Part shown: positions 19,638-29,623 of the stretch, in pieces
How positions within the stretch are numbered: position 1 is the first letter of the stretch
Layout: each line of letters starts with the position of its first letter
Origin: Rhodococcus sp. SBT000017
Lineage (GTDB): Bacteria > Actinomycetota > Actinomycetes > Mycobacteriales > Mycobacteriaceae
DNA length: 64,000 bases
Reading direction: 5' to 3'
Assembly (NCBI RefSeq): GCF_003688915.1
Contig: NZ_REFU01000001.1
Span: 2,294,001 to 2,358,000, forward strand
Notes under the pieces: generated by a model
Seen by the model: the letters and a program-made list of their open reading frames with translations, nothing else
The model's database searches: none
What the model was told of the DNA's origin: nothing
Made by a program: the position numbers and the translations under genes

Positions 19638-20157
19638 TCAGCCTGACGGCATAGATCCACCCCAGCCCCCACAGGGCACCGAACACCCAGCCGGCCAGCA
19701 CGTCCGTGGTCCAATGCGCACCCAGGTAGATCCGAGAGAATCCGATCAGCAGGGACGCGACCACAGGTAGCACGAGCAATACCGGCCGATGCAGCCACGG
19801 ATTCGGCGATCGCAGCATCACCGCGATCGCCACCGTGGCAAGCACCATCGACATCATCGCGTGGCCCGACGGAAACGAATGGCTCGCAATATCCACCAGC
19901 CGTTCCGGAATCGGTGGCCGCTCCCGCGCGAACGCGAACTTGAGCGCATTCATCGGACCCCACCCGGTCAGCATCGAGCCCGCGACCATCCATGCGTCGA
20001 CTGTCCTCTTGGATGTCAGCAACGCAGCCCACGCCGCCGTCGACAACACGAACATCATGAACGTGTTGCCCACCGTGGTGATGATCCAGAACATCGTCGT
20101 GACCCACCCGACTCGGTGCTCGACCATCCAGTCCAGGATCACACCGTCAAGCCCCAC
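19606..20157 (-). CDS. PAP2-family phosphatase, integral membrane
   Basis: 183 residues with the three PAP2 phosphatase motifs in order: KFAFARERP, PSGHAMMS and SRIYLGAHWTTDVLAG, containing the catalytic His pair, between about five to six membrane helices. The family dephosphorylates phosphatidic acid or polyprenyl diphosphates at the membrane. GTG at 20157 overlaps the stop of the large ATPase gene upstream (by 11 bases), so it reads as the last gene of the DUF3027-ATPase-PAP2 cluster. Substrate unknown. Confidence 0.85.
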   Translation of the reverse strand: MGLDGVILDWMVEHRVGWVTTMFWIITTVGNTFMMFVLSTAAWAALLTSKRTVDAWMVAGSMLTGWGPMNALKFAFARERPPIPERLVDIASHSFPSGHAMMSMVLATVAIAVMLRSPNPWLHRPVLLVLPVVASLLIGFSRIYLGAHWTTDVLAGWVFGALWGLGWIYAVRLISARNQSAGR

Positions 20158-22849
20158 GAGGTCGCTCCCAACTCTCCGTGCAGTGGACCGTTCCGTCGGC
20201 GGTCACCCACCACGGGACTGCTTTGTCTCCGCTCACCTCACCGGACAGCCGCACCACGAGTTCGCGATGCACCACCACCCCTCCTGATGGCAGCGGCAAT
20301 CCCAGTACGGCACAGGCCGACACGGCTCCGGGTTCGCGATCCCAGGAGCTGACGCGTCCGGTTCCGAGCACTTCTCCGCTGATCGCCTCCGATGCGTGCC
20401 TGATGTCGAGAACATCGGCCAGTGCCGCAGCGGTGGCCATGTCCGAGAGCACGGCGATTTCCGGTGGAACCACGCTCGCCAGCCACGGAGCGTCGATCAC
20501 GAGCGCATCCGACGCGTCCACCACCGCGCCGCCGAGCGTGCGGACACGATCCGGTGGATCGATGTCCGAGACCTCGATGCGCCGCTCTGCAACAGCGGTG
20601 GCGATGAGCGTGTGGGTGCGCGCGATCACCGCAGGGGTCGGACTCCGCTGTGGATCCGACAGCGCTGCCAGCAGCACACGAGCAGTCTGGGCGTTCTCGC
20701 AGATCGGCGCGCTGAGCACCGCCTGCAGTTCGTCGGCACGTGGATGATCCAGTGGATCGAGCAACCCGGCGAACGTCTCGTCCGACGGTGCCCGGAATTC
20801 CATCGGACGCGAACCGTGCACTCGCGCATGCCGTCCGATCCACCACGCGGTGTAGCCGTCACGGTCGATCAGTGCCGCACGGGTGCTCGGATCGTCCAGT
20901 AACACGGCCATCGCCTCGGACCATCCGTCCGATCGGACGAGGTCGAGATCCCGGACCGCGAGGAGCGTCTCCGGCTCCTCGGCCAGACTCGACCACCACG
21001 CCGACTCGTCGTCGAGATCGTGATCCGGCCCAGTCGGCAGTTCGTCACGCACCACCGAGAAACCCCACCCGACGCCCACTGCTCGCAGCGCCCGCTCACC
21101 GAACCTGTCCACCACCGCAGTCGCGAGGACGCCGAACGGCGAATCATCGATCAGCAGGTCCGCCAACGGCGCTCCGGGAAGCAACAATTCGTCGGCGCTG
21201 CGCAATTCGCCCTCGTGGTCCGCGAGGGGCAGGCCGCCCAGCCAACCCGGTAATTCGCCCGCCTCTCCCGCCAGCGCGAGCACGGCGGCGACCAGTTCGT
21301 CGGCCTCCTCGCTCTCGTCCCAGTCGAGATCGTCCAGAGCCGCCTCGAGCGCCGGGTCGGTGAGCAATTCGGTCGCAGTCGCCTCACGGGCGCCCAGCCG
21401 CGCCAGCAGCGGACTCACCGCATCCGGGTGAACCAACCGCACCCAGGTGACCGCAGCGGAGGCGTCGGAGCCGATCACCGTCGTCCGTGGACCGGTCACC
21501 GTACGACCGTCTGCGAGCGGAACAGGCAGCGCAGCAAGCTCTTCCGCAGCCACACCGTCGACCACGAGTGGGACCAACGCGTCGAACAGTCGACGCCACC
21601 AACTCGGCTCGCGATCGAGCCCACCGACCATCTCCGCCAGCCTCGCCAACCCGATCCGGTGCACACCCACTGCCGCGAGCGCCGACGCGTGCCGCCCACC
21701 CGACAGTGACGCGTCGAGCTGATTCGGAACGACATCGACCAACGCCGAGACGAGTTCCTCGGTGGCGTCGGCGACGACGTTCGCCCGCTCGGGCACGAGG
21801 TCGCGTCCGTCGGCACCGGGAAGCCAAGGTGCACTGGACAATCGACGGAAGATCAGCTCACGCAGTGCGCCGTCGACCTCACTGCGAGCGAATCCGACCT
21901 CGGGCACGAACAATACCCTGGATGCCGCGGGCAGCGAGGCCACGAAGTCCGCGTACCCGTGCGCTACCGCGTCGAACGAGACACCGGGCAACACGCGCCG
22001 TCGATCGGGTTGCATCGGCACATCGGCAATGACCAACGCGGGCAACGACATCAGCTCGTCCGAGCGAGTCGGAGCGCGCAGCACATCGGGCGGCGCAGGA
22101 ACGGGCAGACCGTCGACGACCGGAGCGAGCCAGCGGGCAGCCGGGGTGACGAACTGCCGCCAGGTTCGCGGTCCGATCGCGATCTCGGCGCTGCTGTCGT
22201 CGAGTTCCGTTCTGGTGCAGTCGATCACGACACCGTCGATCTCGATGGAGTTCAACGCCTCCAGTTCGAGAAGCAGGTCGACCGCCTCGTCTGCAAAGCC
22301 TGCGGCGAAAGAATTTGCCGCCACGTCGGCTCGCAATGTCAACACGATCTCGGTATCGAACCCATCGGCGGGCGGGGCGGTGACCGGCCATGCGAGCCGC
22401 AGCACCGGAACGCCGGTATCGGGCGCGCGCATGTCTCGCTCACGCAGCGCCTCGAGCGTGCGCCGCGCGCTGAACGCCACGCCGACGCCGCGGGATCGCA
22501 CCTCGATCTCGTCGGATACCGAACGCACGGCGGTGAACCCGACTCCAAACTGTCCGACGCCCGAACCCGCAGCAGTCTTGCCCGACGCCCTCAAGGCGGT
22601 CAACGCGTGCACACCGGAGATATCCAGCGCTGCACCGGTATTGGCAACATGCAGAGCACCGAACTCATCGGTCCACACGGCCAGCCGACCCGGGACCCCG
22701 GCTCGCTGAGCGGCGTCGGCTGCGTTCTGCGCCAACTCGGTGAGCAGACGATCGCGGTAGCCCCCGCGCACCAGATCGGACTCGGACGCCGAATCCTCCC
22801 GAAGCCGGGTGGGAGAAGAGCCCCACGCCGCGAGAATCGACTCCCGCAA
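20147..22849 (-). CDS. Large sacsin/Hsp90-like GHKL ATPase
   Basis: 900 residues. The N-terminal ~200 residues form a GHKL ATP-binding domain of the sacsin/Hsp90 sort: RDRLLTELAQNAADAA (N box), ALHVANTGAALD and GSGVGQFGVGFTAVRSVSD (G boxes). The remainder is acidic with no other recognised domain; proteins like this are often labelled molecular chaperone-like. TTG at 22849 is the first usable start, but the frame is open upstream through ISELIDPFDTGSL, which homologues also appear to contain; a CTG at 22876 would overlap the DUF3027 stop as CTGA. So the true start is uncertain. Function unknown. Confidence 0.75.
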   Translation of the reverse strand: MRESILAAWGSSPTRLREDSASESDLVRGGYRDRLLTELAQNAADAAQRAGVPGRLAVWTDEFGALHVANTGAALDISGVHALTALRASGKTAAGSGVGQFGVGFTAVRSVSDEIEVRSRGVGVAFSARRTLEALRERDMRAPDTGVPVLRLAWPVTAPPADGFDTEIVLTLRADVAANSFAAGFADEAVDLLLELEALNSIEIDGVVIDCTRTELDDSSAEIAIGPRTWRQFVTPAARWLAPVVDGLPVPAPPDVLRAPTRSDELMSLPALVIADVPMQPDRRRVLPGVSFDAVAHGYADFVASLPAASRVLFVPEVGFARSEVDGALRELIFRRLSSAPWLPGADGRDLVPERANVVADATEELVSALVDVVPNQLDASLSGGRHASALAAVGVHRIGLARLAEMVGGLDREPSWWRRLFDALVPLVVDGVAAEELAALPVPLADGRTVTGPRTTVIGSDASAAVTWVRLVHPDAVSPLLARLGAREATATELLTDPALEAALDDLDWDESEEADELVAAVLALAGEAGELPGWLGGLPLADHEGELRSADELLLPGAPLADLLIDDSPFGVLATAVVDRFGERALRAVGVGWGFSVVRDELPTGPDHDLDDESAWWSSLAEEPETLLAVRDLDLVRSDGWSEAMAVLLDDPSTRAALIDRDGYTAWWIGRHARVHGSRPMEFRAPSDETFAGLLDPLDHPRADELQAVLSAPICENAQTARVLLAALSDPQRSPTPAVIARTHTLIATAVAERRIEVSDIDPPDRVRTLGGAVVDASDALVIDAPWLASVVPPEIAVLSDMATAAALADVLDIRHASEAISGEVLGTGRVSSWDREPGAVSACAVLGLPLPSGGVVVHRELVVRLSGEVSGDKAVPWWVTADGTVHCTESWERPRGA

Positions 22850-22872
22850 CGACCCGGTATCGAACGGATCGA

Positions 22873-23835
22873 TCAGCTCGGAGATGCCGAAGCTTCTTCC
22901 TGCGCAGCAAGATCGGTGGTGTTCGACGCATCATCTACGGCAGGTTCGGCGTTGTCGGCCGCAACGATGTCGGCAGCCCCCGACTCTTCCGGGGCCTCTC
23001 CCGTGGTTTCGACGGTGTCGGTCGTGTCGACGGTCTCGACGCTGTCGGCTGTCTCGGCAACTGCAGCCGGCTCGACCGGGGCCACCGGCGATGCGACGAC
23101 GTCGAGTGCAGCGTCGTCGTACGGCTCGAATTGCGGCGATCCTGCTCCGGTGGGGAGTTCGGTGTCGGAATGCGCTCCGCAGCCGTACTCGGCATGCACC
23201 ACGTGTCCGTCGGCCGCGAATTCGTTGCCGCACACCCCGAATGCGACGGAGAGTGAACCGGCGAGGGGGAGGTAGAAACCACACAGCCCGCAGGTCGACG
23301 GCGCCGCCTTGGCCATCTCGGTATCGGGACCGAAGTCGCCGTCGTGCCAGCGCTGGGCGGCGTCGAGGCGTCCTTCGAGGCTGGTGACCTTGGTTCGGCC
23401 GAGACCGATCTCGCCCGCAACCTCGTCGATGGCAGGGTCACCGGATCCGACGTACCCGGGCACGAGCCGCGGATCGTCCTGGCGCGGAGACAGCAGATCG
23501 CCGGGTCCCAGGTCGCCGGGACGGATGCGCTCGTCCCAGGGCACCCAGGTCGGTGCCACGAGAGCATCGGGGCCCGGAAGCAGAACAAGCTCACTGACCG
23601 TGGCGTGGTCCGCGTCCTCCGGTGCGGCGACCACGACGGCCCACTGCCATCCGCGGTACCCCTCGAGATCGCTGGCGAACCGGTGGGTGGCCGCGCTGGA
23701 GTCTTCGGCGGTGACCCCGAGGTACTCGCCGATACCGCCCTCTCCCAGGTCGAGCAGAGCCTGCCGCGCGAGGTCCACGGCATCGGCCAAGACGGGGCGG
23801 ATGGAATCGAGCTCTGGGGAAGATACGAAACTCAC
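22873..23835 (-). CDS. DUF3027 family protein
   Basis: 320 residues. Conserved N-terminal two thirds include GEYLGVTAEDSSAATHRF, GYRGWQWAVVVAA, VAPTWVPWDERIRPGDLGPGD and a Cys/His cluster CGLCGFYLPL...CGNEFAADGHVVHAEYGCGAHSD (as separate segments), which could bind zinc. The last ~90 residues are Glu/Thr/Val-rich and probably disordered. GTG at 23835 (VSFVSSPELDSIRP) is the likely start. It is immediately upstream of the sacsin-like ATPase and the two probably work together. DUF3027 has no known function. Confidence 0.8.
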   Translation of the reverse strand: MSFVSSPELDSIRPVLADAVDLARQALLDLGEGGIGEYLGVTAEDSSAATHRFASDLEGYRGWQWAVVVAAPEDADHATVSELVLLPGPDALVAPTWVPWDERIRPGDLGPGDLLSPRQDDPRLVPGYVGSGDPAIDEVAGEIGLGRTKVTSLEGRLDAAQRWHDGDFGPDTEMAKAAPSTCGLCGFYLPLAGSLSVAFGVCGNEFAADGHVVHAEYGCGAHSDTELPTGAGSPQFEPYDDAALDVVASPVAPVEPAAVAETADSVETVDTTDTVETTGEAPEESGAADIVAADNAEPAVDDASNTTDLAAQEEASASPS

Positions 23836-23885
23836 ACATCCAGTTTGCCGCATCGACACGGTGACGCCCAGTTCGGGCTGCCATC

Positions 23886-24725
23886 ATGGGTGCAATGACC
23901 GTCCGTGCTCGCACCTGCGCTGCCCTCGCGACCTCGCTGCTCGCTGTGTCCGCCTGCTCGTCGACGACGCAGCCGACCCCGGTGACGTCCGACTCGGTTC
24001 CGACACTGACCACCGAGATCGTGCGCGAATACGACCGGAGCAACGACGCATTCACCCAGGGCTTCGAGATCGACGGCGACGTGCTCTACGAGGGCACCGG
24101 ACTGGAAGGCTCCTCGTTCGTCAGGCGGACATCGCTCGAGAACATGACCGAACTCGATCGCGTGGATCTGCCGGCCGACCTGTTCGGCGAAGGCATCACC
24201 GTCGACGGCGACACCCTGTGGCAGATCACCTGGCAGGACGGCGTCGCAATAGCCCGAGACCCGAACACCCTCGCCGAACGACGCCGGGTGAACTACGACG
24301 GCGAAGGCTGGGGGCTGTGCACGCAGACGCCGGACGACCGCCTCGTGATGAGCGACGGCTCGTCCACCATCACCTTCCGCGACCCCACGTCGTTCGATGC
24401 CGAGAACACCGTCGACGTCACCCTCGACGGCAATCCGGTCGAGCGGCTCAACGAACTCGAATGCGCCGACGACGGATCGGTGTACGCCAACGTGTGGCAG
24501 ACGTTCGACATCATGCGCATCGACCCGGCCACCGGCGCGGTGACCGCAGTCATCGACGGCACCCCACTGTGGAATTCGATGTCGGCCTCCGAACGAGGCG
24601 GGGCCGACGTGTTCAACGGCATCGCGCAGATCCCCGGCACCGACCGGTTCCTCGTGACCGGCAAATACTGGCCCAAGATCTTCGAGGTGCGATTCACCGA
24701 TACCGCGCCGGTAGGACAGAATTGA
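23886..24725 (+). CDS. Glutaminyl-peptide cyclotransferase, lipoprotein
   Basis: 279 residues. Lipoprotein signal ending in LLAVSAC (Cys24), so anchored outside the membrane. The mature domain is the five-bladed propeller glutamine cyclotransferase type: FTQGFEIDGDVLYEGTGLEGSS, ITVDGDTLWQITWQDG, NELECADDGSVYANVWQTFDIMRIDP, FNGIAQIPGTDRFLVTGKYWPKIFEV. Such enzymes cyclise N-terminal Gln to pyroglutamate. ATG at 23886 or 23895 both leave an intact signal. Divergent from DUF3027. Confidence 0.85.
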   Translation: MGAMTVRARTCAALATSLLAVSACSSTTQPTPVTSDSVPTLTTEIVREYDRSNDAFTQGFEIDGDVLYEGTGLEGSSFVRRTSLENMTELDRVDLPADLFGEGITVDGDTLWQITWQDGVAIARDPNTLAERRRVNYDGEGWGLCTQTPDDRLVMSDGSSTITFRDPTSFDAENTVDVTLDGNPVERLNELECADDGSVYANVWQTFDIMRIDPATGAVTAVIDGTPLWNSMSASERGGADVFNGIAQIPGTDRFLVTGKYWPKIFEVRFTDTAPVGQN

Positions 24726-24729
24726 CCCC

Positions 24730-26466
24730 GTGACCGATCCACGTCTCCCCCACACCCCACCGGGTGCGGACGATTCAGAACAGGATCACTCCGCAGGCTC
24801 CGCTCCTGACCCAACCGGTCACTCCGCAGGCTCCGCTCCTGACCCGCTCGAGCACCCCGGTCTGGCGAATTACCCGACCGCTGTTCCTCCTGCGTCCACG
24901 CACGTTCCGAGCCGGCGTCAGCCCTTGCCGCCGTTGCACCCGCCGCGGAGCGAGCAGATCACTGCGGCGCGCGGCAAGTCCGGCCAACGCAAGCCGCCGC
25001 CGATGCCCAAGAAGCTGACCGTCACCCGCGTCGCCGCCATGCGCGGACGCGAACTGACCGGCAAGGGCATCGCATCGTTCCAGCGAGCCGCGAAGGCCGA
25101 CGGTGCCGACAAGTCCGGTCTGACGGCACTCACCTACGCGACCATGGCCAACTTCGCCTCGGATGCCGCGCTGGCGATCGCATTGGCCAACACGCTCTTC
25201 TTCTCGGCCGCCACCGGTGAGGACAAGACCAAGGTCGCGCTGTATCTCGTCATCACCATCGCGCCGTTCGCGTTGATCGCGCCGCTCATCGGACCGCTGC
25301 TCGACCGGTTGCAGCAAGGCCGACGCATCGCGCTCGCCACCTCATTCGGGTTGCGCACCGTGCTGGCGGTGGTGCTGGTGTTCAACTTCGACAGCTGGGT
25401 GTTGTATCCGGCCGCGCTCGGCATGCTCGTCCTCAGCAAGTCCTTTGCGGTACTCAAGAGCGCGGTGACCCCGCGAGTACTGCCGCCGGAGATCGACCTC
25501 GTGCGCGTCAATTCACGTCTGACGGTGTTCGGTCTGCTCGGCGGCACCATCGCGGCCGGTGCGCTCGCCGGCGGCATCGCGTTTGTCGCGGGCTCGCCGG
25601 GAGCCCTGTGGTTCGTCGCCGCGATCACCGTGCTCGGTGCCTATCTGAGCATGCGGATTCCGTCCTGGGTGGAAATCACCGAGGGTGAAGTGCCTGCGAC
25701 GCTGAGCTACCACGCCGATCAGCACGGTGGACGCGATTACGCCGGAAGCGGTGCCCCGACCGAGAACCTCCGCCGCACGGCCACGTCGCCGCCGACGTCG
25801 AGCAGCACCAAGAACCGCAGACAGCCCCTGGGTCGAGCGGTCATCGTCGGCCTGTGGGGCAATGGCACCATCCGCATTCTCACCGGCTTCCTGACGCTCT
25901 ACATCGCGTTCGTCGCCAAATCCCGTACCGAACACGAGCCGCTTCAGCAGGCCGCGATGCTCGGACTCGTCGGAGCCGCCGCCGGTCTCGGCAACTTCTC
26001 GGGCAACGCGCTCGGTGCCAGGATCAAGCTCGGCCGGCCGTCCCTCGTCGTTCTTCGCTGCACCCTCGCAGTCACGGTGGTGGCCGTCGTCGCCGCGGTC
26101 ACCGACAGCCTGCTCACCGCAGCGGCGGCCGCGCTCGTCGCGTCGAGCGCCAGCGCACTCGCCAAGGTCTCCCTCGACGCGTCCCTACAGGCCGATTTGC
26201 CGCCGGAGTCGATCGCGTCGGGATTCGGCCGATCGGAAACCGTCATGCAGCTGTGCTGGGTCCTCGGCGGCACGCTCGGCGTCCTGCTCCCCACCGAGTA
26301 CTGGCTCGGTTTCACCGTGGTCTCGGTGTTGCTTACGATCGGGCTCGTGCAGACATTCCTCACCTACCGCGGCAGATCGCTCCTACCCGGATTCGGCGGC
26401 AACCGCCCCGACCACGTCGAACAAGAAGTGTCCGACGGTTCCTTCGGCGAAAACGTGACCAAGTGA
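24730..26466 (+). CDS. MFS transporter with long N-terminal tail (Rv0876c-like)
   Basis: 578 residues. The first ~110 are Pro/Arg-rich, cytoplasmic and variable, and contain a duplicated HSAGSAPDP unit encoded by a ~26-bp direct repeat (about 24787-24843). The membrane part begins near GLTALTYATMANFASDAALAIAL and has about twelve helices with a long central loop rich in Thr/Ser. It corresponds to Rv0876c, a conserved mycobacterial membrane protein of unknown substrate. GTG at 24730 is four bases after the cyclase stop. The stop overlaps the DUF2771 gene as GTGA. Confidence 0.8.
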   Translation: MTDPRLPHTPPGADDSEQDHSAGSAPDPTGHSAGSAPDPLEHPGLANYPTAVPPASTHVPSRRQPLPPLHPPRSEQITAARGKSGQRKPPPMPKKLTVTRVAAMRGRELTGKGIASFQRAAKADGADKSGLTALTYATMANFASDAALAIALANTLFFSAATGEDKTKVALYLVITIAPFALIAPLIGPLLDRLQQGRRIALATSFGLRTVLAVVLVFNFDSWVLYPAALGMLVLSKSFAVLKSAVTPRVLPPEIDLVRVNSRLTVFGLLGGTIAAGALAGGIAFVAGSPGALWFVAAITVLGAYLSMRIPSWVEITEGEVPATLSYHADQHGGRDYAGSGAPTENLRRTATSPPTSSSTKNRRQPLGRAVIVGLWGNGTIRILTGFLTLYIAFVAKSRTEHEPLQQAAMLGLVGAAAGLGNFSGNALGARIKLGRPSLVVLRCTLAVTVVAVVAAVTDSLLTAAAAALVASSASALAKVSLDASLQADLPPESIASGFGRSETVMQLCWVLGGTLGVLLPTEYWLGFTVVSVLLTIGLVQTFLTYRGRSLLPGFGGNRPDHVEQEVSDGSFGENVTK

Positions 26467-26975
26467 ATCTCGCTCCCCGCACCAAGAAGATCGCCGCCCT
26501 GACCGCCGCGGGTCTGCTCGTCGTCGCCGTTGCGTTCGTAGCGGTGCTCGCCCTGCTGATCGGAAACGCACCGGAGAAGGAGCCGACCGTCGCCGCGTAC
26601 TCCAACGGCCGGGCCGTCGACGTCGAGCCGTACCTGTACTGCGCCGTCAACGACCCGTTGTGCACCAACGTGGGAGAGACCACCGAGATTCGGGTCGGCA
26701 AGGCCCCGACGGTGCAGCTCTCACTCCCCGAGGCCGTCTACTCGGCGCCGTGGGTACTCGCCCTGATCTACGGCGACGACGGCGGGAACGTCGTCGAGAA
26801 CAGCGAGTTCAACGAACCCGGAACCAGGCTCAGCGTCACGGTGCCCACCACGGACGACAGCGACCGGACCCTGCTGGGGATCGAAGTTCGTCTGCCCACC
26901 GGCATCATCGACACCGATACCAATCAGGAGGGCTTCGTCAGCCACGCCATCTGGTCGATCGGCACGCGCCCGTAG
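26463..26975 (+). CDS. DUF2771-like membrane-anchored exported protein
   Basis: 170 residues: one N-terminal membrane anchor (IAALTAAGLLVVAVAFVAVLALLIG) then an extracytoplasmic beta-rich domain with a Cys pair (LYCAVNDPLCT) and VQLSLPEAVYSAPWVLALIYGDD. Resembles DUF2771, counterpart of Rv0875c. Translationally coupled to the MFS gene by GTGA overlap, so the pair may form one membrane unit. Convergent with cspB. Confidence 0.75.
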   Translation: MNLAPRTKKIAALTAAGLLVVAVAFVAVLALLIGNAPEKEPTVAAYSNGRAVDVEPYLYCAVNDPLCTNVGETTEIRVGKAPTVQLSLPEAVYSAPWVLALIYGDDGGNVVENSEFNEPGTRLSVTVPTTDDSDRTLLGIEVRLPTGIIDTDTNQEGFVSHAIWSIGTRP

Positions 26976-26988
26976 GTCGGCCGAGCGA

Positions 26989-27405
26989 TCAGCTGTCGAG
27001 CTCGCGGGCGACGGCCCGGACCACCTCGGAGATGCGCTGCGCGATCTTGCGGTCCGGGTACTTGCCCTTGCGGAGCTCGGGCTGCACGGTCGCTTCGAGC
27101 AGCGTGATCATGTCCTCGACCATCCCGTGCAGCTCGTCGGGTGTGTGCTTGCGCTCGACGGGTTCGCGGCGGGTGCTGCCGGTGTTCTGACGCACCGACG
27201 GTGCCGGCTCGAGCACCTTCAGGCTCAGTGCCTGAGGTCCGCGACGGCCCGCAGCCATTCCGAACTCGACTCGCTGACCGGCTTTGAGGCCCTCGACGCC
27301 CTCGGGCAGCGCCGAGGAACGCACGTAGACGTCCTCGCCTTCCTCCTGCGAGAGGAATCCGAATCCCTTGTCGACGTCGTACCACTTCACCTTGCCGGTC
27401 GGCAC
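26989..27405 (-). CDS. cspB: Cold-shock domain protein with C-terminal extension (CspB-like)
   Basis: 138 residues. The cold-shock domain fills the first ~67: [18 protein letters not shown] with RNP1 (KGFGFL) and RNP2 (DVYVR), a single-strand nucleic acid binder. Unlike the 67-residue CspA type, it carries a second conserved half ending [34 protein letters not shown]...[11 protein letters not shown], as in Rv0871. GTG at 27405 matches that protein; a GTG three codons upstream (27414) is possible. Divergent from the small membrane protein at 27604. Confidence 0.88.
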   Translation of the reverse strand: MPTGKVKWYDVDKGFGFLSQEEGEDVYVRSSALPEGVEGLKAGQRVEFGMAAGRRGPQALSLKVLEPAPSVRQNTGSTRREPVERKHTPDELHGMVEDMITLLEATVQPELRKGKYPDRKIAQRISEVVRAVARELDS

Positions 27406-27603
27406 TGAGCTCACCCGTTCATCTGTTGCTGTCGTCAGTTGCGTTGTTCGTGTGACCGATGTTCGGCCCGCACGAGTTTCGCGCCCCACGAGAACGTAGG
27501 ACGCGAATACGTCAGTCTAGCGCGGTGGGCCCGGATAGAGCATTCGAGTTGTTCCCCGCACCGCGCTCTTCACAGTGCCCCGCTTCGCACTACCGTGGTC
27601 TAC

Positions 27604-27822
27604 GTGGACACAACGACCCGTAAGAGCAGCACCGCTCTGCTGCGCATCGCGCTGGCCCTGTTCGCGATCGGCCTCGTCGCCATCGTCGCGATCCTGATGT
27701 TTCCGATCTTCTCCGACGCCAAGCCCCCACTCGGGCTGTACCTGACGGCCATGTTCTCCGCGCCGACCGGTTTCGTGTTGGCCCTGGTGTACGCGTTGGC
27801 ATCCGGAAGACGGGCGCGCTGA
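27604..27822 (+). CDS. Small two-helix membrane protein
   Basis: 72 residues beginning VDTTTRKSSTALLRIALALFAIGLVAIVAILMF, then a second helix (LYLTAMFSAPTGFVLALVYALA) and a basic end. No family name is certain. GTG at 27604 is adopted because the preceding in-frame codons show no start with membrane character. It ends two bases before the YccF gene, so the two are cotranscribed. Confidence 0.65.
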   Translation: MDTTTRKSSTALLRIALALFAIGLVAIVAILMFPIFSDAKPPLGLYLTAMFSAPTGFVLALVYALASGRRAR

Positions 27823-27824
27823 CC

Positions 27825-28199
27825 ATGCGATTGATACTGAACGTCATCTGGCTGGTCTTCGGCGGCCTGTGGCTGGCGCTGGGCTACTTCCTCGCCGGAC
27901 TGCTGCTGTGCATCCTGATCGTGACCATCCCGTTCGGCATCGCGTCGTTCCGCATCGGCGTCTACGCGCTGTGGCCGTTCGGGTCGACGATCGTCGACAA
28001 GCCGGGGTCCGGATCCGGCGCGCTCGTCGGGAACGTGCTCTGGCTTATTCTGGCCGGTTGGTGGCTGGCCCTGACTCACGTGGTCACTGCCGTCGCGATG
28101 GCGATCACCATCATCGGCATTCCGTTGGCGATCGCGAACCTGAAGATGATTCCCGTATCCCTGATGCCCCTCGGCAAGGACATCGTTGCCGTTCGGTGA
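27825..28199 (+). CDS. YccF domain-containing membrane protein
   Basis: 124 residues with two copies of the YccF unit: ILNVIWLVFGGLWLALGYFLAGLLLCILIVTIPFGIASF and VGNVLWLILAGWWLALTHVVTAVAMAITIIGIPLAIANL (given here as family landmarks, each a pair of helices). The conserved tail is LKMIPVSLMPLGKDIV. It corresponds to Rv0870c. Role in the envelope is unknown. Confidence 0.85.
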   Translation: MRLILNVIWLVFGGLWLALGYFLAGLLLCILIVTIPFGIASFRIGVYALWPFGSTIVDKPGSGSGALVGNVLWLILAGWWLALTHVVTAVAMAITIIGIPLAIANLKMIPVSLMPLGKDIVAVR

Positions 28200-28222
28200 C
28201 CTCCCGAACCAGTTTCAGCTGA

Positions 28223-28238
28223 TGTGACTTCCATCACA
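28223..28238 (+). promoter_or_regulatory. CRP/Cmr-type binding site upstream of rpfA
   Basis: TGTGACTTCCATCACA is a perfect match to the TGTGA-N6-TCACA consensus. In M. tuberculosis rpfA is a known target of the cAMP receptor protein Rv3676. The site lies 460 bases before the start codon, leaving room for a promoter and the riboswitch leader. Confidence 0.7.
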
Positions 28239-28449
28239 TCACACTCCGGTAACGGACAGGCAACGGACAGGGGTTCAATGCCCGGCACGTCCACTAGCTG
28301 GGCCGACTCGAGAGACCCGAAAGAGGTACAAAATGTGCTCTCGGCGACGCCCCGAAATCGACAGTTACCAAATAGTGACGTAAGGCGGGAATTTCAGTAC
28401 GGTCAGCAGCGGCCGGAAAGTTCGGCCGAATTCCGGCCCGCAGCGCCAA

Positions 28450-29296
<847 letters not shown>

Positions 29297-29320
29297 GCGC
29301 CCGCGACGGTTCAGCTCGTA

Positions 29321-29357
29321 CGAAAAAAGCCCCCGACGAACGTCGGGGGCTTTTTCG
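29321..29357. terminator. Bidirectional intrinsic terminator
   Basis: AAAAAAGCCCCCGACG pairs with CGTCGGGGGCTTTTT around an AA turn, with A- and T-runs on both sides, between convergent rpfA and the small gene at 29374. Confidence 0.9.
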
Positions 29358-29373
29358 TGGTCGAGGGCCGCAG

Positions 29374-29562
29374 CTAGCGATTGACCACGGTCACCGGATG
29401 GGCGTAGGGCAGGTCTTCGACGGGCAGCGGGAACTCGGTGTCCTCACCGAAGGGTGACAAGCCACCCGATCGAGCGGACGAGAGTTCGGTCACCGCGTGG
29501 TCACCGCGAGCGGTTTCCGGCCAGCCTGGATCGACATAGGGCTTCTTCGACTTGTTCACCAT
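29374..29562 (-). CDS. Small conserved hypothetical (Rv0863-like position)
   Basis: 62 residues, [20 protein letters not shown] at the start and a hydrophilic body ending [10 protein letters not shown]. No domain recognised. It is divergent from the helicase-associated gene at 29624, the same arrangement as Rv0863/Rv0862c. ATG at 29562 is preferred; the open frame upstream has no start context. Confidence 0.55.
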   Translation of the reverse strand: MVNKSKKPYVDPGWPETARGDHAVTELSSARSGGLSPFGEDTEFPLPVEDLPYAHPVTVVNR

Positions 29563-29623
29563 GCGCCCATTTTGACACCTGCCCTGCGGCAAGCACCAGC
29601 CCAGGTCTCTAATCTGATAGACG

